Shown here one piece after another: positions 48,835 through 63,000 of a stretch of 64,000 nt of DNA. Source of the stretch: Tubulanus polymorphus (Eukaryota; Nemertea; Palaeonemertea; Tubulaniformes; Tubulanidae); assembly GCF_964204645.1 (NCBI RefSeq), contig NC_134036.1:11458704-11522703 (forward strand), read 5' to 3'. A program made the position numbers and the translations under genes. The notes below the pieces were generated by a model, which ran no database searches, was not told the origin of the DNA, and was given only the letters and a program-made list of their open reading frames with translations. Each line of letters begins with the position of its first letter. Within the stretch, counting starts at the first letter, position 1.

Positions 48835-49627
48835 TTAAAATACCGTTAAACCGACAGTTTCCAGTCATTTCACTAGACCATTCATGCGATATTTTATCGT
48901 TTTGGGAGTGATTTGAATTAATAAACTCTTACCATTGTATAGTGTTGCTTCCGTAGTATATGACATACAAAACGAATATAAGTGAGTAACGCTGTAGGTC
49001 TGTGAATACGGTGAACAAATGGTGTTTATTTTATCGATTTTTCATAGGTTGCGCTACTAGCGCACACGTTCTTGTGTTGATTGTCATAGTAAACATCATA
49101 AATAGCACCACCTGCGGGTTAAATATGAACTATACGCACGGAGTGGAGGATAAATAGATGAATATTTCGCTAACTATTACCGCTAATTCGTGCTCCATTT
49201 TTCAATAAGTCAAATCTCAGGTCGTTTTATGTATACTTAAGTTTCTTCTGGTTAAGAAATCGTGGAAAGTACAATTTTGATGGCATTTGCCCTTTAACAG
49301 TTCAACGATTTGTTTAGGTATAGATTGTATAAACATATTATTGACATCATCATATCCAGAACTTGTTTTATGAACATCTTTAATGGGCAAATTACTCAAT
49401 TTAAATATTTCACCTAGATCAGTTGGAAAAATGAATAGAGAATTAGGGTTAAGGTTATATAGAGTAAAAAATGATAGTGATTACAGATGGTGTTAATAGA
49501 TCTTTTCATTTCGGAATGTTTTCTGCAAAATTAATGAGTTGGCTATTACTATATATGTAACCAGAATATAGGATTTCAAAAAATGTCAAAATGCTTAAAT
49601 ATTTATGTCAATTTCTAGGTCAGGATC

Positions 49628-50120
49628 ATGCTTACTTATCTATTGACTCGAATATGTGTTATTGTTATGCTTGTGGGCAGTGGCGCGTCGTGGCCCTCAG
49701 GTGAGTAACGACTGGCGAAATGATTTACAATTTACAATTTCTTAGAATTATATGAATAATATAAAAATGAAAGTCGCCTCCATCAGTAATATGTGATTAA
49801 TAGCATATATTTGATAAATAGCATTTTCAGTGATTTTACTTAAATTCTTACATTCGACGAAAATCAATTAATTGACGTTTAATATTGTACATATTCGTAC
49901 ATGTATTTCCTTTTCTTCAGCATTAATGTGTTGTTAACGAGGGATATCTATTGACCCAACCAATTATTTCTTTTAATTCAAGTAAAACAGTGTGTCACTT
50001 AAAAATCCCAATGCCAATTTCATGCTTTTTGGATATACAGGTTGCACAATAAAATCCGGGATATGCCTCTGGAGTGCCGAGTGTTGCAGTAACAAATGTA
50101 GAAACGGATCTTGTTATTAA
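49628..50120 (+). CDS. Secreted inhibitor-cystine-knot peptide 2 (toxin-like)
   Basis: Two exons, 49628-49700 and 50041-50120, are joined by a phase-1 intron (GTGAGT donor, ATACAG acceptor), giving 50 residues. Exon 1 encodes a signal peptide with hydrophobic core VIVMLV. Exon 2 encodes the mature peptide with cysteine spacing C-x6-C-x5-CC-x3-C-x4-C, identical to gene 1. Between cysteines the residues differ markedly while the spacing is kept, as in fast-evolving secreted peptides. A poly(A) signal lies at 50292-50297. No propeptide or cleavage dibasic is obvious. It is a paralogue of gene 1 outside the palindrome. Activity is unknown. Confidence 0.82.
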
Positions 50121-50917
50121 TCGGCAAAGATACGGGTTTTATTCGGATTAACTTGTGGTGGTATGGAAACTATCCGATAATGAACCCGAAACACTGTCAG
50201 ATTATCGACTGACAAAGTTGAAAAAGCCGGAATTTCTTTTCTCATATTTCTCACGATAACTCAATCGTCAAATGTTTTTCTGAAGTGATTCAATAAAACT
50301 GCGGGTAAATAAAATAGGTAAATGATTGGATTTAATATGTTGGTACCCCACTGTTATGGGTTTGAGTTGGCTGTTATGGTTGTTGAATTAGCCACCGTGT
50401 CGTTACCGTGTTGAACCGTCGTAATATGAACTTTTCTATAAGTTTACAGTTTCCTATTTATCACAATCAAATGACGTGATTGTCAATGAATAAAGAATCA
50501 GCAGAGAAACAGTTATATTCATATATAGAGTAACAAAAATTTGTATTTTATTCACAGAAAAAATTGTAGGAAGAAGATACCGTACAATGCATATATATTT
50601 TTAAAAATCAAATCAAATACAACATTCAAAACTTGATTTAACAAACTTCCCCAAATTTATCACGTGAGATCCACTACTTACATAATTGAAAATTCTACTT
50701 ATATTACATGCATCAATATTTACCAATTTTATTTTCGTCCTGAGATCGTTGAATTTACTGCACGTTAGGATTAAAATGCTTAAAATCTTCCACACGTATT
50801 ACAAATCCTGTCATCTCTACTCAATACCGGAGGTTCGTGTTTTTGCTATCATCAAACTGTGTCATTCTGATAGGATAATTATTCATTCTAAACGGGCATC
50901 GATATGGTGAAATACAC

Positions 50918-51140
50918 TCTTAGAACAAAGGGTTCTACTTGGACTTGCCTCCAAGGGAGAGCACATAAAGGTTCGTCAAAGAAGGTTTTTTGTAGGGGTC
51001 TCTAAAAACCCCAGGTAAAGGTTCTTTGAAGAACCATTTCGTATGAAGGGTTATGGGAAGAACCCCTTTCATAATTATTAAATGGTTCTTGACAGGGTTC
51101 TTTCGGGAACCATTACAGGTATTAATTTTTAGGGTTCCTC
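50918..51140. repeat. MITE-like repeat rich in GGTTCTT/AAGAACC
   Basis: Short inverted units (GGTTCTTTGAAGAACC and others) recur across about 220 bp. The ends are not sharply defined and no target duplication was found. Confidence 0.45.
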
Positions 51141-54100
51141 ATTCATTTTTTGACTGCTCAAGCCGTTCATGATTTGTTCATCCACTGTTAATTATTATTA
51201 ACTCAGCACTCAGCACTGAAACAGCTGGATTTTTTTGTTCAAATTAAGCAGTATATAAATCTGATATTGAGATATAGGGATTTCATTTTGCAAAGCTGTG
51301 TACCAATCTATCAGACCCCACCCTTCTATAAATTATAAATGTCATAGGATGCCTGCATAGGATGTCTACAATATCAAATTAACTATGCCCATTATGCGCT
51401 AATTAGATGATCTAAACACGTAAGTTAGTTTCAAAACAATTAAATATTACCGGCATTTCAATAAAGTAAGCGCTTCTTGCAAGCTGGCGTCAAATAATCA
51501 ATAACGAAGAGAGAACTGCATGCTAAAAGTGAACATCGGATGAACTATTTTTAAAAATATAGTATTGAAATTAGTAATAATTATAGGTTGATTTTAAGAA
51601 TTTTAGATATATATTTTTTCGAATATTTTGTGTAGTCATTTATCTAGATAATGAGATGAAAAGGACAAAATTCAGTCAATGAAAATATGATCTTATCTAT
51701 ATATTCCTCCCTTATATAGGCTATGTAGACCAGCCTCAAATTTCATTTTGTCTTTTATTTCTACAAATAAAATATTTGTGATATAGATTAAGAGTGTTTA
51801 TGATCGCGTATCACAGCAAATATACTTTGGAGGATTCTTCAACTCAAATACTTCAATCTTCTACGTAAAAAAACCAAAAAATTTTGTATACATAGGATGT
51901 ACAGTGGTCAACAGAACCTTTGAACGTCACGTATCACTGCAAATCATCAACAGTTGTGGCTATTTTAAGAGCCAAAATTACCATGCGATCTTTTCTGCAA
52001 TATACTACATGTATCGCATAGTCACAGCATACAAATGGTTGGGCTACTATCGGAAACAGAAATTTTAAAAAACTGGAATGAAAAGAAAATTGACTTCAGA
52101 CTGCTTTTAAATGTACTACTGGACACGTTACTGGACACTGGAAGATTGCTTATTGTTCTTAAGACAAGTGTGGCTGTAAAGGTTATGGAAAGGTAACGTA
52201 GTTAATTGCGTTGGCCTAGTGGTATGAGTAGCTATCAGCTCCCGAGAAATGGCTGATCCCAAAAACAGTAATATCATATTTTACAATTTCTTATTCAGAC
52301 TGCAAGACTCTATGTGTAAATAAAAGTTAGATGGTTGAGTTATATGCTCGAAACAGGTAAAACTCATTAATAATCGGTATTGCTAAACACTTAAACATTG
52401 ATGAACATAGTATTTGTTCTTGATCACCAATTCTGTTTCAAAATCCAGCTCATCGATTTTCTACAACAACTTGAGTTCATGGAAAACTAGGTTATGAATA
52501 TTATTGAGCTTACATTAAATTTTCCACCAGTTAGAATCTAGAAATGATGAGTATATATCATCATACTAGATGGCATTATTTAGGATATCTCGTTTAACAA
52601 TTCACTGTCGAATAAATATCAGCAGAAGGATATATAGACACCTGTCTATGGTTCAATTATATGTCAAAGGTTCTGGTTGTCGATATTACTGCTCGATGAT
52701 TAATTATGGTGAATTGACGAGCAAATACATGTCTACCAGTCACATGTTGCTCTTAGGGATCTGGTTTCAAAAATGTCTGTTTTATGAACACTCATCTTGG
52801 ATCGATGATCAAACACAGCATACGTTGCTCTTAAGTTCCGGTTACTGAAATTTCTGCTGGATGAACACTCATCGCTGATCGATTTGCAAATACATGTACC
52901 GGGTATACCAGTTTGATAGGCAGGACTCGTATGTAATGATGTTTCATAGTCAGCACAACTGATGGAGCGTTCATGAAATGTTAATAAATCACCTGAAACA
53001 TGTCCCTTATCCTTGAATGACGTTGTTCCAACCGAAACCAAGTTTAACAAACAATATTAGTTTTCTATTGAGGTCTTTCACGTGACGTCACTACGTGAAT
53101 ACATATTGAATGATAAGTATTATTCCAAGATTTGACAGACCTGTATTTCTGAGTATAAATAAAGTCAGTTTAATTAATGGCCAGTTGATATTAGTTATGC
53201 GATACGTTTGACGAATGTGCATGATAGCCACATATCATTCATCTTTAAATCATTTCCAACCATAACACGGGACTGAATTGGTCACATTTAGTTATTCGAA
53301 GAAATTTCTCTTCGATTATGGAAAGTCATCTATGTAAAATTGTACTGCTACAGAGTCTGATCAGTCGGACCACAAAATCTTCAAATACTAGATTAGTTTT
53401 TTGGCCTAGGCCTACTATGAAAACAAGAGATATAAAAAGTTAAATTTCTATGTGCAAATGTAATCGGTACTACTGTTTTAAAACCACAAAAACAACTGTA
53501 AATGATTCGATTCATAATACTATTGATTAAAACTGGACTCGTCTCTCACTATAAAGTATTTGCTCGAATCAAGCGCCGAAAAGTGAAACAATTAAAGTAA
53601 ATGCATCAGTATCGCTATGTCTTTGATCCATCGTCCGTAGCTGTCAAGGATCTCATTTTGACAGAATGAAATTTCCTAAATTTGAAAGACCAGTATTTCA
53701 GGGTAAAATCATATTTACTCCATCGACGACCAGATAACAGTCAATTTTACCCGAAACGTGGGGCGAATGTGCAGGAAATCTATACTTACTGAATGACTGC
53801 GGTCTAAGATATCTATTCGGTAGTCTAGATTACATCTTTCGGTCGAAAGAAAGACGCGCAGCTCAATTCGACAATTCAAAAAAATGATCCAGTCGTCGTT
53901 TTACAATCATAGACGTAAGAAAGGTGCTTTACTAGTCAGAATGGTGTGTTCTATACACGCGCAGTACATCAGCAAAAATGATAAAATAGTATATGAAAAC
54001 CTAATATCAGTGACAGCTCATTAAATATAATGATTTCCTATGAAACTAATGAAAAACAATGTACTTATGATCGACTATCTACGAGTACATAGTGATGCGC

Positions 54101-55190
54101 GTGCATCGATTATGTCTACTGGGTGCGTATTGATATAGCTTAACAAAACATCGATATGAGTTTCAATCAATATCGCTGGAGTGACGGGTGGGTGCGTAAG
54201 GATTCAGCTAAAAGTAGAACTGGAGTGGCAAAACTGTAATTTGTGATTCATTTCAACTCATAATTGTAGTTAAAATTTCCAATTCTTCATAATTAACTCA
54301 TATTCAACTATTTTAATACTGTTAGTTGCAAGCTTATAATCTATTCTGCCCTCACATGAAGAAAGACAGTATCTCAAAATCTTTTGTTTTGATAAATTGG
54401 TGTCTGAAGTTATGGGGAGTTCCTTGAGTCAATATAATATATCTACTAACTTAAAACTTAGTTCATGGGTGTTGAGACCCTAAATATGGAAACAAATTTT
54501 CAAATTTGGAAAGAAATGGTCCAAATTCAACTGAGATAATTGAGATTTTTACAGTTACTACCGCTGTTCAACCTAAAAAGCTGGAACTAATTCTTGATAG
54601 TTGTCAATTTGAAAGGCAGTACATTTTTTAGCATTATTATAAATCGCAGTAACTACGATGATTTACACGTTAAAGTGCAGTAAATCTGAAGATCTGCAGT
54701 ATAAATGACAGTGTAAATTCATTAGAATCAATGACAGAATATTCAGTTCCTGCCTGGCGATTCACAGCAAGTGGAAAAGATTGATATTCCAATTGAACAA
54801 CTGTATTTATTAGATAATTAAATTTCAGATCAATTCAACAACATCTAATTATACACAAATATCAATATTGATGACAAATGATCTTTCTGGATGAAAGATC
54901 TAAAAGACCTGAACTTAAGCGAAGAACAATATAATGGTAATCTCACTATTTAAACTTATTGCAGTGAGATAATCATGCATTCTTCTTGTTCATTAACAAA
55001 AAATCTCACAATTGAATACTCTTCTTAATTTTAGAACTAAGTTGTGATCTAAAAAAGATAATCAGACAACACAACAAATAATTTTGAAATGATTTCAAAG
55101 AATTAATTTTGGGTCAGTAACAACGATAAATTGCATTAATATATCTATATGTAACCACTAAATCCATATAGATCCATGAAACCATACTTT
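51141..55190. other. Stretch without a recognised gene
   Basis: AT-rich DNA with small open frames only. Portions at 52493-52640 and 53590-54190 duplicate segments upstream of the two cystine-knot genes, but I found no third cysteine-rich exon in it. Confidence 0.45.
52208..52262 (+). other. tRNA-like / SINE-head fragment
   Basis: TGGCCTAGTGGTATGAGTAGC fits a tRNA A-box region, and 'ggctgatccc' about 30 bases later is a poor B box. The stem arms do not close, so it is a relic, not a working tRNA gene. Confidence 0.3.
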
Positions 55191-55400
55191 TTAATTTTCA
55201 ATTAAGTCTACAAGCTCGTCATTATTTTGGAAGTTCTCCCAGAATGATCGCCTATCTTCGTGCATCAATGGACACAACTTTCGAATGATATCGGCTTTTT
55301 TGCTTGTCAATAAACCACGTGGTTGGGGTCGTAGAAGTGTGGGAATCGATAAATTTTCCAATTTTACTGTTTTTTTTTTAGATATGAAAAAGTTTCCCAC
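55191..55400 (-). pseudogene. C-terminal fragment of a transposon-type protein
   Basis: A minus-strand frame of 69 codons has PQPRGLLTSKKADIIRKL then HEDRRSFWENF. This style (a Pro-Arg-Gly then KK-x-D-hydrophobic helix) recalls the C-terminal end of transposon-derived proteins in aquatic animals. It is a fragment and the family is not certain. Confidence 0.35.
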
Positions 55401-55444
55401 TGCATATCATTGTGGTTAATTTTATACAAGAGATCAATAGACCC

Positions 55445-55645
55445 CCACTCCTGTGAAGCTGGCTACCAGTTCCCGGTTCCCGATTCGGCTCCCGATTCAA
55501 AATGATTTTGATACGGGAGCCGAATCGGGAACCGGGAACCAGTAGCCGGCTACTGATTCGGCTCCCGTATCAAAATGGTTTTGAATCGGGAGCCGAACCG
55601 GGAACCGGTAGCCGGCTACCGGTTCGGCTCCCGATTCAAAATGTG
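55445..55645. repeat. Hairpin repeat family, expanded copy 3
   Basis: Several alternating units of CGGCTCCCGATTCAAAA and their complements are joined by 'gtagccggctac' palindromes, giving a cruciform-prone stretch. It is the largest of three copies. Confidence 0.85.
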
Positions 55646-55656
55646 AAGCTGGCTAC

Positions 55657-56485
55657 TTATTCGCCAGGTGGCGCTGGTATACACTATGCCGTAACTATGT
55701 CTACTCTGCTGATAAAAAAACGAACTCGACCTTGATAACAAATCGCCAGGTGATGGCGCGAGCCAATCCAGACGTCTAAACACGATTGCGTATGCGACCG
55801 CGAGAGCGGTCAGCTGTAACTATACGTCAGTAAGCTGCGTCTATTAATAACATAACTTGGTTTAAGAAAGTGTGTATTGCTCGGTCGTTTTTCTCGTCAC
55901 CGAATCGACTTCTTCATATGTTATTCGCCTCTTTAACCATTTAATCAATAAACCATCGATTGTTATCGAGCCCTAAACAAGAGAGAAAGTTTCTAACGAA
56001 AGTTATCGAATCCCCTCACCAAGAAATCAATATCTGCAAGCCTATGAAATTGTAAGATATAAAATAAACAGACGCTTTCTGCCCGCCGTATAAATCATCC
56101 TTCATGCAGGGTAAATCCATTGTCAAAGATGACAATCACTTCAATATTCTATAAAACTTAATATTTTCCTATCCATCAAATTCCATAGAAAACATAAAAG
56201 AACATTTTTCTCATCCCTAAACCGAAAATGGCTGGAAACGAGAGCGCACATAAATTTGTTCTAGTCTATTCTAATCCAATAGTTACCAGGGTTGCATGGT
56301 AACAGTGAGACCACTGACATTGGCGCAGAGATGATGTTTAGACGTCTCAATTGACTAGTCGGTCAAGGTCGGGGTTACCGCTCGCCAACAGACACAGTTA
56401 CGCAATAGTGTTGGACGTCTTGCATTGATTATGAGCAGATGCGCCCAAGAGGACCAATAGTATACTCGCGCCATCTAGCGAATAA
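55657..56485. mobile_element. Possible TIR element, 829 bp
   Basis: The first 26 bases (55657-55682) match the complement of 56460-56485 at 22 positions. Inner segments such as GACGTCTAAACA also recur inverted. No target duplication or transposase is evident. Confidence 0.35.
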
Positions 56486-56859
56486 GGTACAAGAAACGAA
56501 TCAGTCATTGCAATTGAAAATGCCTTGTAATGTATTCACATAGCTGTATATAAATTAATGCAACTTAGTGACGTTGCTTACGGTCCAGGTTAAACGCTCA
56601 CTAAAACGCCCACTTTAGCAGAAATAGTTATGCAATCGTGTTTTAACTTTTGCCATTCAGCGAGTTTTTTACCAGATATTCGATAGACCGAAGTCTAGAC
56701 TTTAACTTCAATTTCATTACAAACAACAAATGGATCATTTAGGATACAGATTATATATCGTATAAAAGATAAAATTCGTTCTACAAAAACAACATGCAGT
56801 CAATAACAATATATACATATAATAGCTTCAGTTACACACATGTTCTAATACTATGCGAT

Positions 56860-57059
56860 NNNNNNNNNNNNNNNNNNNNNNNNNNNNNNNNNNNNNNNNN
56901 NNNNNNNNNNNNNNNNNNNNNNNNNNNNNNNNNNNNNNNNNNNNNNNNNNNNNNNNNNNNNNNNNNNNNNNNNNNNNNNNNNNNNNNNNNNNNNNNNNNN
57001 NNNNNNNNNNNNNNNNNNNNNNNNNNNNNNNNNNNNNNNNNNNNNNNNNNNNNNNNNNN
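56860..57059. other. Assembly gap of 200 N
   Basis: It lies directly at the left edge of the satellite array. The round size is probably a placeholder. Confidence 0.99.
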
Positions 57060-60000
57060 CCTTCCTGACCGGTGCCGGGCCGTAACGCTGTTCATGGCCC
57101 GGTCAGCACTTAGTCGTTTTTCGAACAACAACCGCCGACACACTGACTAACGGGCGGACGACTGTCCTAGTGCCTCCCTCCCTCCCTCACTGCACCGGGT
57201 CGTAACGCTGATCATGGCCCGGTCAGCACTTAGTCGTTTTTCGAACAACCACCGCCGGCACACTGACGACCGGACGGACGACCGACCTACTGCCTCCCTC
57301 CCTCCCTCACTGCACCGGGTCGTAACGCTGATCTAGGCCCGGTCAGCACTTAGTCGTTTTTCGAACTACCACCGCCGGCACACTGACGAACGGATGGACG
57401 ACCGACCTACTGCCTCCCTCCCTCCCGCCCTGACCAGCGCCGGGTCGTAACGCTGATCAAGGCCCGGTCAGCCCTTAGTCATTTTTCGAACAACCATCAC
57501 TGCCGGCACACTGACAAACGGACGGACGACCGACCTAGTGCCTCCCTCCCTCCTTCAATGCTCCGGGTCGTAACGCTGATCAAGGACCGGTCAGCACTTA
57601 GTCGTTTTTCGAACTACCACCGCCGGCACAATGACGAACGGACGGACGACCGACCTACTGCCTCCCTCCCTCCCTCCCTGACCGGTGCCGGGTCGTAACG
57701 CTGATCAAGGCCCGGTCAGCACTTAGTCGTTTTTCGAACAACAACCGCCGACACACTGACTAACGGGCGGACGACTGTCCTAGTGCCTCCCTCCCTCCCT
57801 CACTGCACCGGGTCGTAACGCTGATCAAGGCCCGGTCAGCACTTAGTCGTTTTTCGAACAACCACCAGCGGCACTCTGGCGAACGGACGGACGACCGACC
57901 TACTGCCTCCCTCCCTCCGTCACTTCTCCGGGTCGTAACGCTGATCAAGGCCCGGTCAGCACTTAGTCGTTTTTCGAACAACCACCAGCGGCACACTGGC
58001 GAACGGACGGACGACCGACCTACTGCCTCCCTCCCTCCCTCACTGCACCGGGTCGTAACGCTGATCAAGGCCCGGTCAGCACTTAGTCGTTTTTCGAACT
58101 ACCACCGCCGGCACACTGACGAACGGATGGACGACCGACCTACTGCCTCCCTCCCTCCCTCCCTCACTGCACCGGGTCGTAACGCTGATCAAGGCCCGGT
58201 CAGCACTTAGTCGTTTTTCGAACAACCACCAGCGGCACTCTGGCGAACGGACGGACGACCGACCTACTGCCTCCCTCCCTCCGTCACTTCTCCGGGTCGT
58301 AACGCTGATCAAGGCCCGGTCAGCACTTAGTCGTTTTTCGAACAACCACCAGCGGCACACTGGCGAACGGACGGACGACCGACCTACTGCCTCCCTCCCT
58401 CCCTCACTGCACCGGGTCGTAACGCTGATCAAGGCCCGGTCAGCACTTAGTCGTTTTTCGAACTACCACCGCCGGCACACTGACGAACGAACGGACGACC
58501 GACCTACTGCCACCCTCCCTCCCTTCCTGACCGGTGCCGGGTCGTAACGCTGTACATGGCCCGGTCAGCACTTAGTCGTTTTTCGAACAGCAACCGCCGG
58601 CACACTGACGAACGGACGGACGACCGACCTACTGCCTCCCTCCCTCCCTCCCTGACCGGTGCCGGGTAGTAACGCTGATTAAGGCCCCGTCAGCACTTAG
58701 TCGTTTTTCGAACAACCACCGCCGGCACACTGACGAACGGACGGACGACCGACCTACTGCCACCCTCCCTCCCTTCCTGACCGGTGCCGGGCCGTAACGC
58801 TGTTCATGGCCCGGTCAGCACTTAGTCGTTTTTCGAACAACAACCGCCGACACACTGACTAACGGGCGGACGACTGTCCTAGTGCCTCCCTCCCTCCCTC
58901 ACTGCACCGGGTCGTAACGCTGATCATGGCCCGGTCAGCACTTAGTCGTTTTTCGAACAACCACCGCCGGCACACTGACGACCGGACGGACGACCGACCT
59001 ACTGCCTCCCTCCCTCCCTCACTGCACCGGGTCGTAACGCTGATCTAGGCCCGGTCAGCACTTAGTCGTTTTTCGAACTACCACCGCCGGCACACTGACG
59101 AACGGATGGACGACCGACCTACTGCCTCCCTCCCTCCCGCCCTGACCAGCGCCGGGTCGTAACGCTGATCAAGGCCCGGTCAGCCCTTAGTCATTTTTCG
59201 AACAACCATCACTGCCGGCACACTGACAAACGGACGGACGACCGACCTAGTGCCTCCCTCCCTCCCTCCTTCAATGCTCCGGGTCGTAACGCTGATCAAG
59301 GCCCGGTCAGCACTTAGTCGTTTTTCGAACTACCACCGCCGGCACAATGACGAACGGACGGACGACCGACCTACTGCCTCCCTCCCTCCCTCCCTGACCG
59401 GTGCCGGGTCGTAACGCTGATCAAGGCCCGGTCAGCACTTAGTCGTTTTTCGAACAACCACCGCCGGCACACTGACGAACGAACGGACGACCGACCTACT
59501 GCCACCCTCCCTCCCTTCCTGACCGGTGCCGGGTCGTAACGCTGTTCATGGCCCGGTCAGCACTTAGTCGTTTTTCGAACAACAACCGCCGACACACTGA
59601 CTAACGGGCGGAGGACTGTCCTAGTGCCTCCCTCCCTCCCTCACTGCACCGGGTCGTAACGCTGATCATGGCCCGGTCAGCACTTAGTCGTTTTTCGAAC
59701 AACCACCGCCGGCACACTGACGAACGGATGGACGACCGACCTACTGCCTCCCTCCCTCCCTCCCTCACTGCACCGGGTCGTAACGCTGATCAAGGCCCGG
59801 TCAGCACTTGGTCGTTTTTCGAACAACCACCGCCGGCACACTGACGAACGGACGGACGACCGACCTACTGCCTCCCTCCCTCCCTCACTGCACCGGGTCG
59901 TAACGCTGATCAAGGCCCGGTCAGCACTTAGTCGTTTTTCGTACTACCACCGCCGGCTCACTGACGAACGGATGGACGACCGACCTACTGCCTCCCTCCC

Positions 60001-63000
60001 TCCCTCCCTGACCAGCGCCGGGTCGTAACGCTGATCAAGGCCCGGTCAGCACTTAGTCGTTTTTCGAACTACTACCGCCGGCACACTGACGAACGGATGG
60101 ACGACCGACCTACTGCCTCCCTTCCTCCCTCCCTCACTGCACCGGGTCGTAACGCTGATCAAGACCCGGTCAGCACTTAGTCGTTTTTCGAACAACCACC
60201 GCCGGCACACTGACGAACGGACGGACGACCGACCTACTGCCTCCCTCCCTCCCTCACTGCACCGGGTCGTAACGCTGATCAAGGCCCGGTCAGCACTTAG
60301 TCGTTTTTCGAACTACCACCGCCGGCTCACTGACGAACGGATGGACGACCGACCTACTGCCTCCCTCCCTCCCTCACTGCTCCGGGTCGTAACGCTGATC
60401 AAGTCGTTTTTCGAACAACCAACTCTGCCGGCACACTGACGAACGGACGGACGACCGACCTACTGTCCCCCTCCCTCCCACACCGCTCCGGGTCGTAACG
60501 CAGATCAAGGCCCGGTCAGCACTTAGTCGTTTTTCGAACAACCACCAACGGCACACTGGCGAACGGACGGACGACCGACCTACTGCCTCCCTCCCTCCCT
60601 CACTGCTCCGGGTCGTAACGCTGATCAAGGCCCGGTCAGCACTTAGTCGTTTTTCGAACAACCACCGCCGGCACACTGACGAACGGATGGACGACCGACC
60701 TACTGCCTCCCTCCCTCCCTCCCTCCCTCACAGCACCGGGTCGTAACGCTGATCAAGGCCCGGTCAGCACTTAGTCGTTTTTCGAACAACCAACTCTGCC
60801 GGCACACTGACGAACGGACGGACGACCGACCTACTGTCCCCCTCCCTCCCAAACCGCTCCGGGTCGTAACGCAGATCAAGGCCCGGTCAGCACTTAGTCG
60901 TTTTTCGAACAACCACCAGCGGCACACTGGCGAACGGACGGACGACCGACCTACTGCCTCCCTCCCTCCCTCCCTGCTCCGGGTCGTAACGCTGATCAAG
61001 GCCCGGTCAGCACTTAGTCGTTTTTCGAACAACCACCGCCGGCACACTGACGAATGGACGGACGACCGACCTACTGCCTCCCTCCCTCCCTCCCTCACTG
61101 CACCGGGTCGTAACGCTGATCAAGGCCCGGTCAGCACTTAGTCGTTTTTCGAACTACCACCGCCGGCACACTGACGAACGGATGGACGACCGACCTACTG
61201 CCTCCCTCCCTCCCGCCCTGACCGGTGCCGGGTCGTAACGCTGATCAAGGCCCGGTCAGCACTTAGTCGTTTTTCGAACAACCATCGCCGGCACACTGAC
61301 GAACGGACGGACGACCGACCTACTGCCTCCCTCCCTCCCTCACTGCACCGGGTCGTAACGCTGATCAAGGCCCGGTCAGCACTTAGTCGTTTTTCGAACT
61401 ACCACCGCCGGCACACTGACGAACGAACGGACGACCGACCTACTGCCTCCCTCCCTCCCTCAATGCTCCGGGTCGTAACGCTGATCAAGGCCCGGTCAGC
61501 ACTTAGTCGTTTTTCGAACAACCACCGCCGGCACACTGACGAACGGACGGACGACCGACCTACTGCCTCCCTCCCTCCCTCCCTGACCGGTGCCGGGTAG
61601 TAACGCTGATTAAGGCCCCGTCAGCACTTAGTCGTTTTTCGAACAACCACCGCCGGCACACTGACGAACGGACGGACAACCGACCTACTGCCACCCTCCC
61701 TCCCTTCCTGACCGGTGCCGGGCCGTAACGCTGTTCATGGCCCGGTCAGCACTTAGTCGTTTTTCGAACAACAACCGCCGACACACTGACTAACGGGCGG
61801 ACGACTGTCCTAGTGCCTCCCTCCCTCCCTCACTGCACCGGGCCGTAACGCTGTTCATGGCCCGGTCAGCACTTAGTCGTTTTTCGAACAACAACCGCCG
61901 ACACACTGACTAACGGGCGGACGACTGTCCTAGTGCCTCCCTCCCTCCCTCACTGCTCCGGGTCGTAACGCTGATTAAGGCCCCGTCAGCACTTAGTCGT
62001 TTTTCGAACAACCACCGCCGGCACACTGACGAACGGACGGACGACCGACCTACTGCCACCCTCCCTCCCTTCCTGACCGGTGCCGGGCCGTAACGCTGTT
62101 CATGGCCCGGTCAGCACTTAGTCGTTTTTCGAACAACAACCGCCGACACACTGACTAACGGGCGGACGACTGTCCTAGTGCCTCCCTCCCTCCCTCACTG
62201 CACCGGGTCGTAACGCTGATCATGGCCCGGTCAGCACTTAGTCGTTTTTCGAACAACCACCGCCGGCACACTGACGACCGGACGGACGACCGACCTACTG
62301 CCTCCCTCCCTCCCTCACTGCACCGGGTCGTAACGCTGATCTAGGCCCGGTCAGCACTTAGTCGTTTTTCGAACTACCACCGCCGGCACACTGACGAACG
62401 GATGGACGACCGACCTACTGCCTCCCTCCCTCCCGCCCTGACCAGCGCCGGGTCGTAACGCTGATCAAGGCCCGGTCAGCCCTTAGTCATTTTTCGAACA
62501 ACCATCACTGCCGGCACACTGACAAACGGACGGACGACCGACCTAGTGCCTCCCTCCCTCCTTCAATGCTCCGGGTCGTAACGCTGATCAAGGCCCGGTC
62601 AGCACTTAGTCGTTTTTCGAACTACCACCGCCGGCACAATGACGAACGGACGGACGACCGACCTACTGCCTCCCTCCCTCCCTCCCTGACCGGTGCCGGG
62701 TCGTAACGCTGATCAAGGCCCGGTCAGCACTTAGTCGTTTTTCGAACAACCACCGCCGGCACACTGACGAACGAACGGACGACCGACCTACTGCCACCCT
62801 CCCTCCCTTCCTGACCGGTGCCGGGTCGTAACGCTGTTCATGGCCCGGTCAGCACTTAGTCGTTTTTCGAACAACAACCGCCGACACACTGACTAACGGG
62901 CGGAGGACTGTCCTAGTGCCTCCCTCCCTCCCTCACTGCACCGGGTCGTAACGCTGATCATGGCCCGGTCAGCACTTAGTCGTTTTTCGAACAACCACCG

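Larger units (their letters stand above)
45141..49627. other. Region upstream of cystine-knot gene 2, no other gene
   Basis: No supported coding frame over 60 codons. It holds the foldback at 47731-48254 and the piggyBac MITE at 48352-48834. Part of 46700-47260 is homologous to 53590-54190, and 45465-45640 resembles 30160-30340. Confidence 0.45.
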
